Positions 1 to 12,099 of a DNA stretch of 64,000 nt are shown in pieces. Origin of the DNA: Schistosoma haematobium (lineage: Eukaryota; Platyhelminthes; Trematoda; Strigeidida; Schistosomatidae); NCBI RefSeq assembly GCF_000699445.3, contig NC_067195.1:12770787-12834786 (forward strand), given 5' to 3'. The notes under the pieces were generated by a model. It made no database searches. It saw only the letters and a program-made list of their open reading frames with translations, and had not been told where the DNA came from. Positions within the stretch are counted from its first letter, which is position 1. Each line of letters starts with the position of its first letter. Made by a program: the position numbers and the translations under genes.

Positions 1-454
1 CCTATTATTCATCTTCAGATGTATGTTGGTGTCATTTTCATTACGATGTCTTTCATACGGCCAACTAAGCAGCGAACTCTTAGCATGTTGTCAATTTTCC
101 AAGTGACGGCGGTGAGTAAATGTCTCGCTTATTATGATCAAGTTAACTCAACTGTCCGAGATTAAAGGCTAAATAAGAAACCCCCAAGAATAATATGCTT
201 CAACTATTGATATCCAAGCAAATAAATATTAAGTGAATAAATGAGACTCAGTGATTGATCCTAGACTAACTTCAGAAGACACGTTATTTGTGAAAATCAT
301 GCTTCTAAACAGAGCATAACTAACTCATCGAACCAACAGAAATTGAGAAATGAGGAGAATGTGCTATAAATTCCTGGAGACGTGGTATTATCTCATGGTT
401 TGTATCAGTCTGTTATAATAGTTTCACAATGAAAAAATCGTATTTTTTTCAGTT
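1..454. other. AT-rich sequence, nothing recognised
   Basis: No open frame of convincing composition, no splice-flanked exon and no repeat that I could match elsewhere in the window. Confidence 0.5.
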
Positions 455-702
455 TGGGGTTGTGGATATAGTTGAATTTTATTATACTCATGAACCGGCC
501 AGTGTTAGACCACCATGGAAAACCGACAAGCACTGGATGAACGTGTCGTTCCAGTGTGGGACTGTTTAACAGTACGCACACACAACCCTTCATCCGAGAC
601 TTAAACGTAAAAACTTCACGTTCGACCTCCAGTCCACTGAGCCGGCATCCAACAGTGTTAATCTTTAACTCCAACCAATCCACGATGTTGATCGACTAAC
701 CC

Positions 703-1359
703 GGTGAAACTCTATTTTATGGACGACCTTTGAACGTATTTTAAAGTGACCTTGAGAGCATTAGTCAGTCAGAAGAGTTAGTATAAAGCAAAAATATATT
801 ATAAAAAACTTATGAATTACAGCGGATATTCTTCTTTTACATGATTTAAAAACTTTTTAAGGTTAGATAAAGGTTCAGATGTCCTGAAATCATAGTGCAT
901 AGGGTTAGGGTTAAGGTGCACAAACCCAAGTCTGTGGAGGCATCTATACGCTTTCCAATCATCGGTATATATCGTACTGCCAGGCTGCACGTACTGTAAC
1001 ATCTGCAAAAGCCGCAGCCAATGTTACTGGTGACTTTATAATCCAATTTGCAACAATTATCATGATTTGCCTTAGTCTGAGTCGTGATCGAGCAAAGAAA
1101 GTGCCAGTTCGAGCAGATTTTTTCCTCCAACATATAGAACAACGAAACACAATCTCGTCACGGTAGTCTGCACATCGTGCTGCAGTCACAGATACAGGAA
1201 CTTCTTAAGTCTCATCTGTTGTAGTCGCTCAATAATCACCTCTTCTCTAAAATCTGCTGTAAAATGATCGAATGTGAGCATCTCGCATTGAACTTAGCGC
1301 CGTGACCTTGAAATTTCTCAAACGCTTCTGATTGACTCGTCCATAAATTAGAGTCCACC
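703..1359 (-). mobile_element. Merlin-like DNA transposon, internally deleted
   Basis: The ends are 23-bp terminal inverted repeats, GGTGAAACTCTATTTTATGG... at 703 and the complement of ...AATTAGAGTCCACC ending at 1359, with three mismatches. The 8 bases outside each end are identical (ACTAACCC at 695-702 and 1360-1367), which is the target duplication length expected for Merlin. The interior encodes pieces of an ISXO2-like transposase on the minus strand. The same terminal sequences recur at 52902-53503. At 657 bp it is too short to be autonomous. Confidence 0.85.
817..1189 (-). pseudogene. Merlin (ISXO2-like) transposase remnant
   Basis: Two frames carry recognisable pieces. The N-terminal piece (1189 to about 1000) has a Cys pair followed by RTGTFFARSRLRL, typical of the zinc-binding and helix region of ISXO2/Merlin transposases. 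The C-terminal piece (about 1008-817) has GSTIYTDDWKAYRCL followed by a His-containing loop, which matches the second acidic residue and TDxWxxY motif of the DDE domain. The middle with the first catalytic Asp is missing, and the two pieces are in different frames, so no functional enzyme is encoded. The domain identity is from family knowledge; the deletion is an inference from element length. Confidence 0.7.
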
Positions 1360-1440
1360 ACTAACCCCATTGCCTCAGGCGGGCAACTGTTTCACATTCT
1401 ACATAACTTCTCAGGGTACTGAGATCCCGCACACAGGACA

Positions 1441-1560
1441 GCGGATGCACACTGCTGACGAGTCCCATATCTGGAGGAAACAGCCATCCAATGCTTACAG
1501 GTGTCGATGGTGGTCAAACGCAGGTCGGTCCATGATTTCAACGGAATCCGATTGTACATA
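1441..1560 (+). repeat. SINE fragment with near-complete hammerhead core (+)
   Basis: This plus-strand piece abuts the minus-strand SINE head to head. At 1447-1494 it holds CTGACGA (fits CUGANGA), a hairpin GTCC/GGAG, then GAAA and a cleavage-type ATC. Stem III (ACAG against CCAT) is broken and stem I is imperfect, so activity is doubtful. The tail continues as the family's 3' sequence through GGTCCATGATTTCAA. Confidence 0.6.
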
Positions 1561-4500
1561 ATTAGAGATCATTAAACCTTCCCATGTTTTAGTACATTTG
1601 ATAGTGCGGGTAATATCCATCTTACTCCATCATTCTTCCAATCCGATAACCACTTATTTTGAATAGTAAGCATTAAATTATTTTGCGTTTCTAATCAACG
1701 GACACTTCAGTAGTTTGAACTCGATACATTATCTGAATTTTAACCGTTGAATAGGTAATAACCTCAAACTACTCCCTCGTAAACTAGATTTGCCACCAAA
1801 TATTAATATAAAAGCTTAGGTGTTGTACTATATTTAGACATTTACTTTAAGACGATTTATCACTTTAATTACGAAAACAATTGAACTACAAAGATTCAAG
1901 TACATAGTGGATTGTTATTGAACTAGGTCAGATGAATAATGAAAACATGAGGGAATAGTGTTGTCATATTAATGTCACAGTGACTACAACGGAGTTCGGA
2001 TCTACAGTACTTGTGAAATTACGAAGTTTGTACGTTTGGTGTCAGAAATTAAAACCCATTGAAGTATTGAAATGTTCGCTCACTAAATTACTGGTCACAT
2101 AATTGTGTAAAACCCGGAAATATCGTGTCAATATGAAGCCAATAAAAACTGAATAGTAGTTGCAATATGGGAGGTTAGATTAATACGTGACTGATATTAT
2201 AAGATTTAGAAACTGAACTTATTCAGTATATCTGTACCAACAATAGAACTTAAGTCACGCACTACTGAGTTCGATCATTCAAGAGACGGTAATAGCCAAT
2301 AACTTCTATACAATGACGCAACAAACGTTCAGAACGTTGCAGAAGATACCCAGGAGAGATGCTATAAGAAAAAATGTAAGGATAGATAAAAATCATGGTA
2401 CCCGAGTAGGGTATGTCAATTCAGGTCACTTCAAATGTGAACAACCAACAAGCAAACGACGACCATTTAAAAAATGCACCTACCAATGAATAATAACAAA
2501 CGACACAAAAACAAACAGAGGACATGTTTCAAGATCAACCTCACAAAGCAGAGGCAATCAATTCATAAAGTAATAACCAAAGTACGGCAGTCCAATATGG
2601 CGAGCGCCATAAAAAACGAAGTAAAATAAAATGGTTATCAAAAGATAATTAGGATTCAAAATTTTTAGAAGATATATTGAAAATAACTGCAATCTGTCTC
2701 AAGAGTGAAAATCGATATACAATTACAGATAATAACAAAAGAAAAAATATATAATATAAGTAGCTATACATAGGAAAAACAGATATGAAAGGATTTTCAC
2801 AATATTTCCAAGTGAGCATACAAAAACAGATCCTGCAGAAATGACCTTCCGAACTGATGGTTATGCCGTATGGTCTGCACTCACTCTGAAAGTTATTCAA
2901 ACGATCAGAATATACGGCCAGTGAAACGCCACTGAGCTCTGGCCAAACCGTTCGTCAGGCGACAAGTCACTGGTCTTCAGAGTCTTTCGAACATAGTCGA
3001 GGTCAAGGATAACTAAATCGGATGCCTCAATCTACTGGCCCATGCGACAGTGTTTCCGTCTTGTACCCGTGCGATATTTTCATACTAATACATTTCTTCA
3101 GAAATTTCATGTTTGTTCTACACGGAGAGCACAGAAACCACAGTACCTGGATACCACAAAAGAGTATCGCACGCTAGGTATTAACCATGAGGTGTGACTT
3201 CGACGCAAGCTACCAGGTCACGCTCAATCTCGTGCAATTCGAGTAGACTCCGATCTTTGATAAAGATCATCTAAAAGAGGTACTGAGGTGATACTAGACG
3301 AATGTTTCTCACTAACAGTATAGTCAAGTATTCTTCTTCAACAGAAAATAATCAAACGCGAAATTTTAAAATTTAAAGCAAAAATTATCAACACTCTCAG
3401 ATTATGAGAAAAAGGCGGACAGTCAGAAAATGTTCTAATCAACACAAATGAGCATTTTAATATTGTCAACTTATTCAAGCTTATTATTGATTAATACCTA
3501 TAGTCCAGAGAATTACAAGGGCCATATAAAAGACAATTCCATCTAATCATCACGCACACAAATGGCTAGTCGTCAATAAAGTTTAGATCAGTCGAGTAAA
3601 ATTGGAGTAATTTTTAGTGTATACAAAAATCCAAGGTGTATGTCTTTGTACCTATAATAATTACGCATATTTTCTAAGTCCGTAAATAAGTCAACGCAAT
3701 AAATATATTTTGAGTAATAAAAAAAATAATTAAACAAATACTTTCATCTAAAATATACCTAGCCAAATGGATACTCTCATTATAAAATCAATACTGAAAT
3801 CAAAAAATCAGAAATAAACTAAAATTCTCTACAAGGAAGACAATAAGGGAAATTATGACTGACGAATACAAACAACAATCTAATCTAATTCATCAATAAA
3901 CGATAAAAGTGACTCAGGTAAATAAATGATCAAAGTGAAATCGCAATTTGAGATAACGGAGGAAATTTCTGGTCAACGGAGGTTAATTTTTGTGTTGTAT
4001 TTCCTGAACTGAGTGGTGGTTTGCCATTTTCATTGTAAACAGCATTATCAGATACAAACTTCAGATAGAAAGGAACTATTTAAAATTCTCTACATACATG
4101 AATGACAGATTGTTTTATCTACAACAAACTTCATTGGCTGTCGGTGATACCTGTGTTGTTATTGTCCACACAATTGCTTTTAGGTCCAAAAAGTAGGACA
4201 AGACAAGTGTCAACAATAGCCAACCAAATTTAAGATTGACACAATAATTTGTTAGCTACACACGGATAATTTCGAATCAGTCACTTCTAGCTGACATTAA
4301 TGCTGACAATGTCTGTGAAGAATATGCAAGCTATGAGAATAAACTCTTCAACTCAGAAAAGATAGCTCTACCAAAGTAATAATAAACTCCTAGCTATAAA
4401 GTAAGTGTGCAATGAAATTGTTAAAAACTAAAGTGTTATGAATGAATCGGATGTGATGATAAACAGCTGAGTAAATCTTGTGGTTTTAATTCATTTTGAC

Positions 4501-4683
4501 AAATTCGATGAACTCCAATAAATAGAGGAAAATGGCCAGTACGATGTCTTGCAGTCAATATTTTATATATCTTGAAGAAAATGAAATAAAAAAGAATAAA
4601 AAACAACATTACTAGATAGTTCAGGTAACGAAAGAAAATATATTATTCAACATGAGTATGAGGATGTAAGTATAACATAGTAC
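1561..4683. other. AT-rich intergenic sequence
   Basis: No exon or element ends could be defined, apart from the diverged repeat at 3115-3300. Small open frames here have no recognisable domain. Confidence 0.45.
3115..3300 (+). repeat. Diverged repeat shared with 45515-45680
   Basis: A series of blocks in the same order and spacing occurs at both places: ACAGTACCT, then TGACTTCGACG, then GGT(T)C(G/A)TCAC, then ATTCGAGTAGACTCC or AACTCGAATAGGCCTCC, then GATCATCTA. I estimate about two-thirds identity by eye. No coding content is seen and the family is not recognised. Confidence 0.35.
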
Positions 4684-5187
4684 TATTTATTTGAACACAT
4701 AAATATTGGTACAAGAGGGCACCAAATATATATGCGTCACACAAAACAAATAGAATTCGAAGAGAAAAAAACACAGCAATAACGAACAGATTAGTGTAAG
4801 GTAGTGTATTATTAAAAATAATAATGGTAATAATGGAAGAAACCGAAAGATAAAAGGAAAGATGAGGACCTTAAAAAAAGAAAAAAAATAACGACCAGAT
4901 TAGTGTAACGTAGCGCAATAATAATGATATCAAATATTAATAATAATAATAATCACAAAATAATCATGGAACGGAAAGGTACAACCAGAAAGAAATATTT
5001 CAATTGAGGAAGAAACAACCACTTTTATGAAGAAAGTAAAAGAAAGTTACGGCAGGATCGTCACTGGCTTCTATTCTGAGCCATATCTGATAACGTCTCT
5101 AGCCACTGTGTCGCACCATCTCTCGGACCCCAGCCAGGGAGTCGTGAAGGACCAACACAAGCCAGCCCTTTGCAGCTTTCTTTCATA

Positions 5188-5194
5188 CCACGAC
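5188..5194. repeat. Left target-site duplication CCACGAC
   Basis: CCACGAC here is repeated at 9167-9173. In the uninterrupted copies at 21276 and 37347 the site is present once, which fixes the insertion boundaries exactly. Confidence 0.9.
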
Positions 5195-5297
5195 TCGCTT
5201 CGGCGGTACATATACTAAAATTGGAACGATACAGAGAGATTAGCATGGCCCCTGTGCAAGGATGACACGCAAAATCGTGAAGCGTTCCATATTTTTT
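5195..5297 (+). pseudogene. U6 snRNA retrocopy fused to LINE 5' end
   Basis: The sequence follows U6 from near its 5' end (TCGCTTCGG) through ACATATACTAAAATTGGAAC, GATACAGAGA, GATTAGCATGGCCCC, AAGGATGACACGC and GCGTTCCATA, then six T residues. Compared with the strongly conserved U6 it lacks one A after ACAGAGA (AGAGAGATT for AGAGAAGATT), has TG for CG in CCCCTGCGCAAGG, and has changes in the 5' stem-loop (CGGCGGTAC). The first few bases are missing and no upstream promoter is retained, because a LINE lies immediately upstream. It is therefore a retrocopy, joined directly to the LINE 5' UTR at 5298. Confidence 0.92.
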
Positions 5298-8200
5298 CCC
5301 GACCGAAGCTGCTACCTTGAAGCGGTGGTCGGGCTTGCCTATCGTGATGACCCAACCGAACTATATTGGCTGGAACATATGTTCCTGTAGGTTCTACCAT
5401 GCCAGGCAGGTCGATTGGTGAACGGTAAGACTAAAAGCAGCAACTCAAGGTCTGAGGGCGAAGTCGTACTGCTGACTGTAGAGAGGTGTGACAGCAGTAA
5501 GGTGTTTCCCTCGGACAACCAGCATGACAGCGATGCTGCCTTCCCATAAGGAGGGGTGGGGTTAGAAAAGGTCGACCCTAAAAATGCACACCTCACCTTA
5601 CCTCACGGATTTCCGTCTCCGGCGGTAGGGCCCTTTGAAGAACGGAGCTAACACGTCAAAAACCTTCCACAGAAAGGCCGTGCGCGACCGGCCTCAAGCA
5701 GTTGTTCCTTGGGCTCTGCGGTCACGCTCCCAGGTCGTTAAGACCAACACTAATCCAATTTCCTTTTCAGGTTCCTCAAGAAATACCCTTCCACGGTGTG
5801 GGCAGCCGGGAAGTGACACCAGCCCTCATACCCGTAACAGCACACGAGACCAAGTTGGTCACATTCAAATCCTTCCTACACCTCCTAATACCTCTCTTAT
5901 CTCCATGACCAACCCTCCTCACCTCTCTTTATCACCTCGCACCGCTAGGGCAAACGATTCGAGTACGCGGAACGCTATTCCTGGTCTCCTGAAACCACGC
6001 TCTAAACTACACTTAGGAGCTTTTAACGTACGAACACTGTGCCAAATAGGACAGCAGGCTTCCTTAGCTAGGACTTTAGAATCTCGCGCCATCGATGTGT
6101 GCTGCGTCTCCGAAACGCGCATACAGGATCCAAGTAGCGTCATTAATTTGACCTCACCATGTCAAAATAAAGAACCAACTCGACTGACGCTTCGTGTATC
6201 TGGAAGCCCTGATTCTGCTTCCCGTGGCCTCGCCGGCGTAGGTATAGCATTGAGTCCTAGGGCAGAACTAGCTCTCTTAGAGTGGATCCCAGTAGACAGT
6301 CGTTTGTGCGCTGTCCGGCTGAACGGAACAGTAAGAATCCGGAAAGATAGGGACACTCGTCGTTGCCTCTTCGTCGTCTCTGCCTATTCTCCCACTGACT
6401 GCAGCTCAGATGATGTAAAAGATGAGTTTTACAGAAAGCTTTCCGACCTCCGAAAAGCTAAGCGCTCGGATGTAGTCATAGTGGCCGGTGACTTTAATGC
6501 TCAAGTAGGTAAACTAAGCGATAGGGAAAGACACCTAGGTGGATCTTATGGTGTCGTGGTTCAAAGAACAGATAATGGCGACCGTCTGTTGCAGCTATGC
6601 TCAGATAACCGCCTGTTCCTTGCAAATACTAACTTTAAGCATAAAGAAAAACATCTTTTAACATGGCGACCCCTAATTCGTCCCAACGTTGGACCCAAAT
6701 AGATCACATCGCTATCAGCCACCGATGGAGGGGCTCGATAGAAGACTGTCGCTCATTCTGGGGCACATGCTTAGATTCAGATCATGCTCTAGTGCGAGCG
6801 CGTATTTGCTTGCGTCTTACTGGACGCAGGAAAGACGCTGCAAGGAAACCTCTTAGGGGCCTACTTAATGATAGTCAAGCTAACAGTATATTTCAGGAAC
6901 AACTACGAAAACAGTTAGGCAGCCATGTATGTGATGCCCACCCCGAGGCAGCATGGAATGATATCCGAAAAGCTGTGGAAACAGCAGTGATATCTGCTAG
7001 TAAGGTAAACCAGAAGCTTAGGGAGCAACACTGGATCTCAGCAGCATCTATCTCACTGAGAGATGCTCGGAAACTCATTCCACCCGGATCTGAACATAAT
7101 GAAGAGCGGAGTCAGCTTAAGCGCAAGCTGACAAGAAGTCTACGCAATGATCGCGAACAGTGGTGGGTAGCGAAAGCAAGAGAGATGGAAAAGGCAGCGG
7201 CAATAGGTAATAGCAGAAAATTGTTCAGACTCGGTAAGGAAACCGGAATTAGGAACCCGACCGTTAGCGAAACAATCTCCGAGAAAGATGTGCATATTAT
7301 TCATTCTCAATCCAGGAGACTGGATCGATGGGCAGAACACTTTAGGGACCAGTTCAACTGGCCTTCAGCCACACTTCGGTTTCACACGATCTCTAGTCAA
7401 CCTGAATGGCAAGTTAATGTAGGTCCTCCGTCCCTTTACGAAGTTGAAAAAGCCATAGGAAATCTGAAGCGAGGGAGAGCAGCAGGCCCTGACAGGTTTA
7501 CTCCTGAGACTTTTAAGGATGGTGGTCCAGTATTAGCAGCGAGATTGACAGAGGTATTAAGTAGAATCTGGGAACTGGACGTAATCCCATCTGACTGGTC
7601 TCAATCACTGATTGTGCCAATCTATAAGAAAGGACAAAAAGTCCTCTTGTGACAATCACAGAGGAATCAGTTTGACTAATATAGTGTCTAAAATATTAGC
7701 CTCAATAATACTTCGACGCCTAATCAAAGCTCGTGAAGAGCAGATTAGAGAAAATCAGGTTGGTTTTCGACCTGGACGTGGTTGTATAGATCAGATATTG
7801 ACACTACGTCAGGTTCTAGAACATAGACACACATTCAGACGCCCCACAATGGTAGTATTTCTCGACCTTAAGGCGACATTCGACTCTGTTGATCGTAAGG
7901 TTCTATGGCAGTGTTTGTCACTGAAAGGAGTACCAAAGAAGTACATTAACCTTATAAAAGATCTCTACTCAAACACAACTGGTAGAGTAAGAGCTTATGG
8001 CGAACTGTCATCAGAATTGATTACCTCAAGTAGTGTTCGTCAGGGCTGCCCACTCTCTCCATTCTTGTTTAACTTTATCGTAGACATGCTTTTAGGGATA
8101 ACACTTTCCCCATCTAAATTCCCAAGGGTTGGACTTCTACCGGGAGATTCACTTTTTGACTTAGAATATGAGGATGACATTAGTTCTATTTGATGAAGAC

Positions 8201-9166
8201 GCTGACAAAATGCAGAGTCTTCTGACCACTCTAAGCAACAATGCAAGCATGTTCGGGATGTGATTCTCCCCCTCGAAATGCAAAATGTTGCTTCAGGATT
8301 GGGTTACATCGACACCCGAACTAATGATAGGGAGTGAAGTAGTTGATCGTGTCGACCGCTTCACTTATCTTGGAAGTCACATCAGCCCTTGTGGTTTAGT
8401 GTGTGACGAAATCTCAGCACGGATACAGAAGGCTCGACTAGCCTTTGCCAACTTGCGCCATTTATGGCGTAGGCGAGATATCCGTCTATCAACCAAAGGA
8501 CGTGTTTACTGCGCAGCAGTTCGTTCCGTCCTACTTTATGGCAGTGAAACATGGCCGGTAAGAGTAGAGGATATCCGTAGGTTACTAGTATTCGATCATA
8601 GGTGTCTTCGAAACATTGCTCGTATATCATGGGACCATCGAGTAAGTAACACAGTTGTTAGGAAACGGGTACCAGGCAAGGATGGCAAATCAATTGATGA
8701 AGTAGTGAAACTTCATCAGTTGAGATGGCTGGGACACGTGTTACGTATGCCCAACCACCGACTGCCTCAACGTGCTATGTTCAGTGATATAGGAGTAAGC
8801 TGAAAGAAAGCTAGGGGCGGCCAAACCAAAACATGGCACAAGTCCATGAAGTCACTGACAAGTGAACTGAGTCATGTTGGTAGGTGTAGACTACCTGGTT
8901 GGGGACCGCGAGATGATAGCAACCGATGGTTAGAGACCCTGAATGACATGGCTCAAAATCGTTTGCAATGGCGCAGGTATATCCACTCTCTGTGTTCTCC
9001 CAAATTCTAATCTTCTGAATTCTTCCCGATTACTGCTTATACTCTTATAACCTCTACCACTACGGGATTTGAATCGACAACTGCATATCTGTGCTAATGT
9101 GGTGTGGCAACTCGAACTGATGTAAGTAAGTACGAAGTTCTACGTTGTTACTGACTGACTGACTGA
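5298..9166 (+). mobile_element. RTE-like LINE (SR2-like), nearly full length
   Basis: It contains a 5' UTR (5298-5634), a single broken pol frame (5635-9010), and a 3' UTR ending in (CTGA)n at 9150-9166, and is bounded by CCACGAC duplications. A related 5' UTR occurs on the minus strand at 19645-19200, which shows that 5298 is at or very near the true 5' end. The short tandem 3' repeat instead of poly(A), the APE-RT single ORF and the length of about 3.9 kb fit RTE-clade LINEs such as schistosome SR2. The name SR2 is an inference from domain style, not a database match. Confidence 0.85.
5635..9010 (+). pseudogene. APE endonuclease / reverse transcriptase polyprotein, frameshifted
   Basis: The translation starts in an open frame from 5635; the first ATG in that frame is at 5905. 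The order is: AP endonuclease (LGAFNVRTLCQIGQQ, CVSETRIQD, VVIVAGDFNAQVG, then SDHA after a frameshift near 6690); an RT palm with YKKG (frameshift near 7640), NQVGFRPGRGCIDQI, VFLDLKATFDSVD and VRQGCPLSPFLFNF; the catalytic box as LEYEDDI instead of Y/FADD (about 8162-8180); and a C-terminal tail LRWLGHVLRM ending at 9010. At least three frameshifts (about 6690, 7640 and 8190) and the altered catalytic box mean no active enzyme. Confidence 0.88.
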
Positions 9167-9173
9167 CCACGAC
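9167..9173. repeat. Right target-site duplication CCACGAC
   Basis: Directly follows the (CTGA)n tail of the LINE and pairs with 5188-5194. RTE-A coding sequence resumes here. Confidence 0.9.
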
Positions 9174-11385
9174 ACCATGTCATACACTGACCACCTCTCC
9201 GCTTTTTACAACCAGTCCCAGAGTCCGCAAATAATGAACGACGTGGAATTCCCTGAGACGACATTCGTAGAACATGTCCAAGCCACCGAAGTCGGTGTTT
9301 CAAGATGGTGACACCAATCGAATAATCGTCACTCGGCCCAAACACACGATGCCGAACCTCTGCATTACTAACATGGTGTTGCCACTGAATGTCAGCAATC
9401 CTTCGGAGACAACGATGATCAAACACAGAGAGTCGTCTAACATCCTCAACTCGGAGAGGTCAGGTTTCACAAGCATAGAGCAAAACTGCTCTCACCGACG
9501 CGTTGTAGTTCGGACCATTTACAGCCAGACTGACATCACGAAGGCGTCAAAGATGGCCAATATTGGCATAGGCAGCTCTGGCTTTCACTATACATGCATT
9601 GATCTCATCACTCACGCCACCACCAGCACTTATGCAGCTACCCAGATACACGAACTTCTCGACTACTTCTATCTGCTCACCAGAATCCTGCCAGTCTTGT
9701 AAAAGTACTTTGCACTTCGAATGTGCAAAGCACATACCATAACTACGGACGCTCATTGAATGCGGATTGCATGGCTTGGACATCATCACTCAGTAAGACA
9801 ATATCATCCACATACTCAAGGTCGAGAAGTCTTTCTCCAGGCAACAGATCCACACTGTCATTACTTACATCCATCAGGGCTGTTTTCGGAATGTCATCGA
9901 TGGCAAAGTTGAAGAGGAATGTTGAGATTGGGCAACCCTGTCTAACCCCACTGCTCGAGTGGAACAATGGAGAACGGTGGTTGTATGCCCTCACTCTGCC
10001 TGGGGTGTTTGTATATAGGGCCTATAGGATGTTAATAAACTTCTCAGGCACACCCTTCTTCAATAGAAAATCCCAGAGAACAGTCCTGTCTAACGAATCG
10101 AGGGCAGCCGTGATGTCAAGAAACACTACGATTGTTGGCCTGTGATAAGTATGACGGTGTTCTAACATTTGGCGGAGGGTGAAGATATGACCAATACATC
10201 CTCGACCAGAACGAAAACCAACCTGATCCCCGCAAGTCAATCTTTCTCGGGTTTTGAACAACCTACGAAGTATGACGGAAGCCAATAGCTTGGACGCATT
10301 CGGAAGTAGACTTATCCCCCGATAGTTGTTACAGGAACGACGTAAACCCTTTTAAAGATAGGGACAACTATCGACTCATTCCATGACATTGGTACACTCT
10401 CTAGCTCCCAAACCTTTGTAAACAACGTCGTCAATTCCTTAGTCAGAAAGTCACCACCATCTTTAAAAGAACCGGAGGTAAGTCATCTGGGCCAGGTGAT
10501 TTGTAGCGCTTCAAGAGATGGAGTTCCTTGCTGAATTCCGCCTCATTTGGTGGATCAGTCGTCACCGGCCATGGAGGGCAGGACAATCTGACCGATGTTG
10601 CCGGAGCAACAGGCCAGTTGAACTGTCCTTCGAAGAATTCTGCCCATCGTCCAAGACGTCGATGGATGTTGGTGATTGACATCCCGTCATCCTTGTTTCG
10701 CTCATACCAGACTTCGTGTTGCCAGTGGCTTGGATGAGTTGGAAGAGCTTCCGGTAGTTACCAGATGCAACTGCTGTTTCCAGCTCATTAGCACGCTCCG
10801 ACCACCAGGCTTTTCGGTCCTTACGCAAGCTTTGCCCGATTTCCTTACGTAACAGTCGTCGTTTGTGGTCAAACTCACGGTCACCCGGAGTAGACCGACG
10901 GGCTTCGATGAGTTGTACGGAGCCTGAAGAAACCTGGTGCAATCTGTCAGAGCATAGATGGAGATGACGAAAATACATCGTTTCTCACGCCGATTTCTTC
11001 TCACTTTGATGGAACTCTCTAATCTAACAACACATAGCCGACTGTTAATGGGGATCCAATCGATTAGTGCTACCTCAGCTCTAGTGCTTAGTGCGACACC
11101 AACGCCAGCAAGACCAGACGAAGATGCCACAGGGTCCCCGGATAAACGCACGTAAAACAAGCTTTTCGAAGCGACAGATGGAGAGCAAATTTGTAGTACT
11201 TCACTAAAGTCTTGAATACGGGTTTTGTATAGACAACAAACGTCGATATTAAGACTTTCCAAAGACTTAGCCAGCCCTATCTGTTGTCCAACCTGCATAA
11301 GTGTGCGGAAGTTGAAGGCAGCCAGTTTGTATGGTGCACGTGGTTTCAGAAAAACTGCTTCAGTACTCATATTCGGTGGTAACAT
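9167..11385 (-). pseudogene. RTE-A copy 1 pol remnant
   Basis: From 11385 downwards the frame encodes an endonuclease N-terminus (YKLAAFNFRTLMQVGQQ; later CVVRLESS and FVISIYALTDC). It then jumps straight to sequence before the RT, omitting the GDFN and SDH catalytic motifs. RT pieces follow in several frames: FRSGRGCIGHIFTLRQ, VVFLDITAALDSLD, VRQGCPISTFLFNF, LEYVDDIVLLSD. Near 9480-9600 this copy keeps about 120 bp that are missing from copies 2 and 3, but it lacks a short piece near 9690. All are inactive. Confidence 0.85.
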
Positions 11386-11516
11386 ACAATTTTCAACTAG
11401 GCAGTGACTCGAGAACGTTTAGATAGAGTCGAATATCCACCAAAGACGAGCTGCTGTATAAGTCGAAAAATAAGGATACATAAAGTGGGAATAAAAAAGA
11501 GTGAATAAACGACGTA

Positions 11517-11517
<1 letters not shown>

Positions 11518-11571
<54 letters not shown>

Positions 11572-11605
11572 TAATAATAATAACGATAATAATAATAGTA
11601 ACGAT
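11518..11605. repeat. AAT microsatellite in RTE-A 5' UTR
   Basis: An interrupted (TAA)n tract of about 29 units that reads TTA in element orientation. The homologous tracts at 23535-23615 and 35603-35675 differ in length, so the repeat varies between copies. Confidence 0.9.
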
Positions 11606-12099
11606 AATAATATGAATTTTTTGACTGTAAATCGAAGCGAGAATAGAATTTTCGGTAAATATCGTCATTTTCATTTTATTTGTGTGAGGGTTGTGATACT
11701 ACCCGGGTGCCCAGACCGAAGCAGGTGGTTTTCTTAGGAGGCCACACCCTTAGCCTTCGACCTAGAAGTCTAACCCACAAGGCAATGGAGGATCGTGAGG
11801 AGATGCAGTCCCATGGTAGCCAGTGACCAACGATTGATTCATACGCCATTTGTTCCTGCAGGATACTGGAGCCCATGTGCACCATTGGTTCGGGGTCCGG
11901 TTAATGCACCTGAACATTTGTTTTTCGTCCTCTGATTTTTGTAGACAACACCCCTGCCACGAGGCAGTGAGTAGGACTTCCCTGATAGAGGCTGTATACG
12001 CGTGGCCGTGTGAGAGCATTTCGAGAGGGAGAACAGGTCCATCCCACTCTCGGCCATACCAGGGCATTTGGAGGCGTATTTGGAATATTTACATCACTT

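Larger units (their letters stand above)
455..1440 (-). repeat. tRNA-like SINE with decayed hammerhead, split by Merlin
   Basis: Read on the minus strand, 1440-1368 and 702-455 form one SINE. It has a leading module also seen at 34140-34010 and 28130-28010, a tRNA-like promoter block around 660-600 (GGCTCAGTGG and neighbours), then the hammerhead segment and the tail CCAGTGCTT...CCATGGTGG. The hammerhead core is badly mutated: CTGAGGA is replaced by sequence around 560. The Merlin copy at 703-1359 interrupts it and duplicated ACTAACCC. Family assignment rests on alignment by eye with the copies at 12100, 27800 and 33890. Confidence 0.65.
4684..12076 (-). mobile_element. RTE-A copy 1: internally deleted RTE-like LINE, split by insertion
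   Basis: Minus-strand element in two pieces, 12076-9167 and 5194-4684. The 5' end (complement of GGGCATTTGGaGGC) and the 3' end (TTGTACCAATATTTATGTG then AAATAAAT-type repeats) match those of the copy at 20894-24082. The order is 5' UTR with a TTA microsatellite, an endonuclease N-terminal half, an RT domain and the C-terminal tail. The catalytic half of the endonuclease is deleted at the same place as in copies 2 and 3. The plus-strand U6::LINE unit 5195-9166 was inserted into its C-terminal coding region. Confidence 0.85.

Noticed and set aside
5195..5297. Functional U6 snRNA gene
   Set aside because: One base is missing after ACAGAGA, the 5' stem is altered, the first bases are absent, and it is inside a retrotransposon insertion with no independent upstream region.
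11501..11737. Open frame with a long Asn run
   Set aside because: Translation of the AAT tract in the RTE-A 5' UTR; the same happens at 23532 and 35693.
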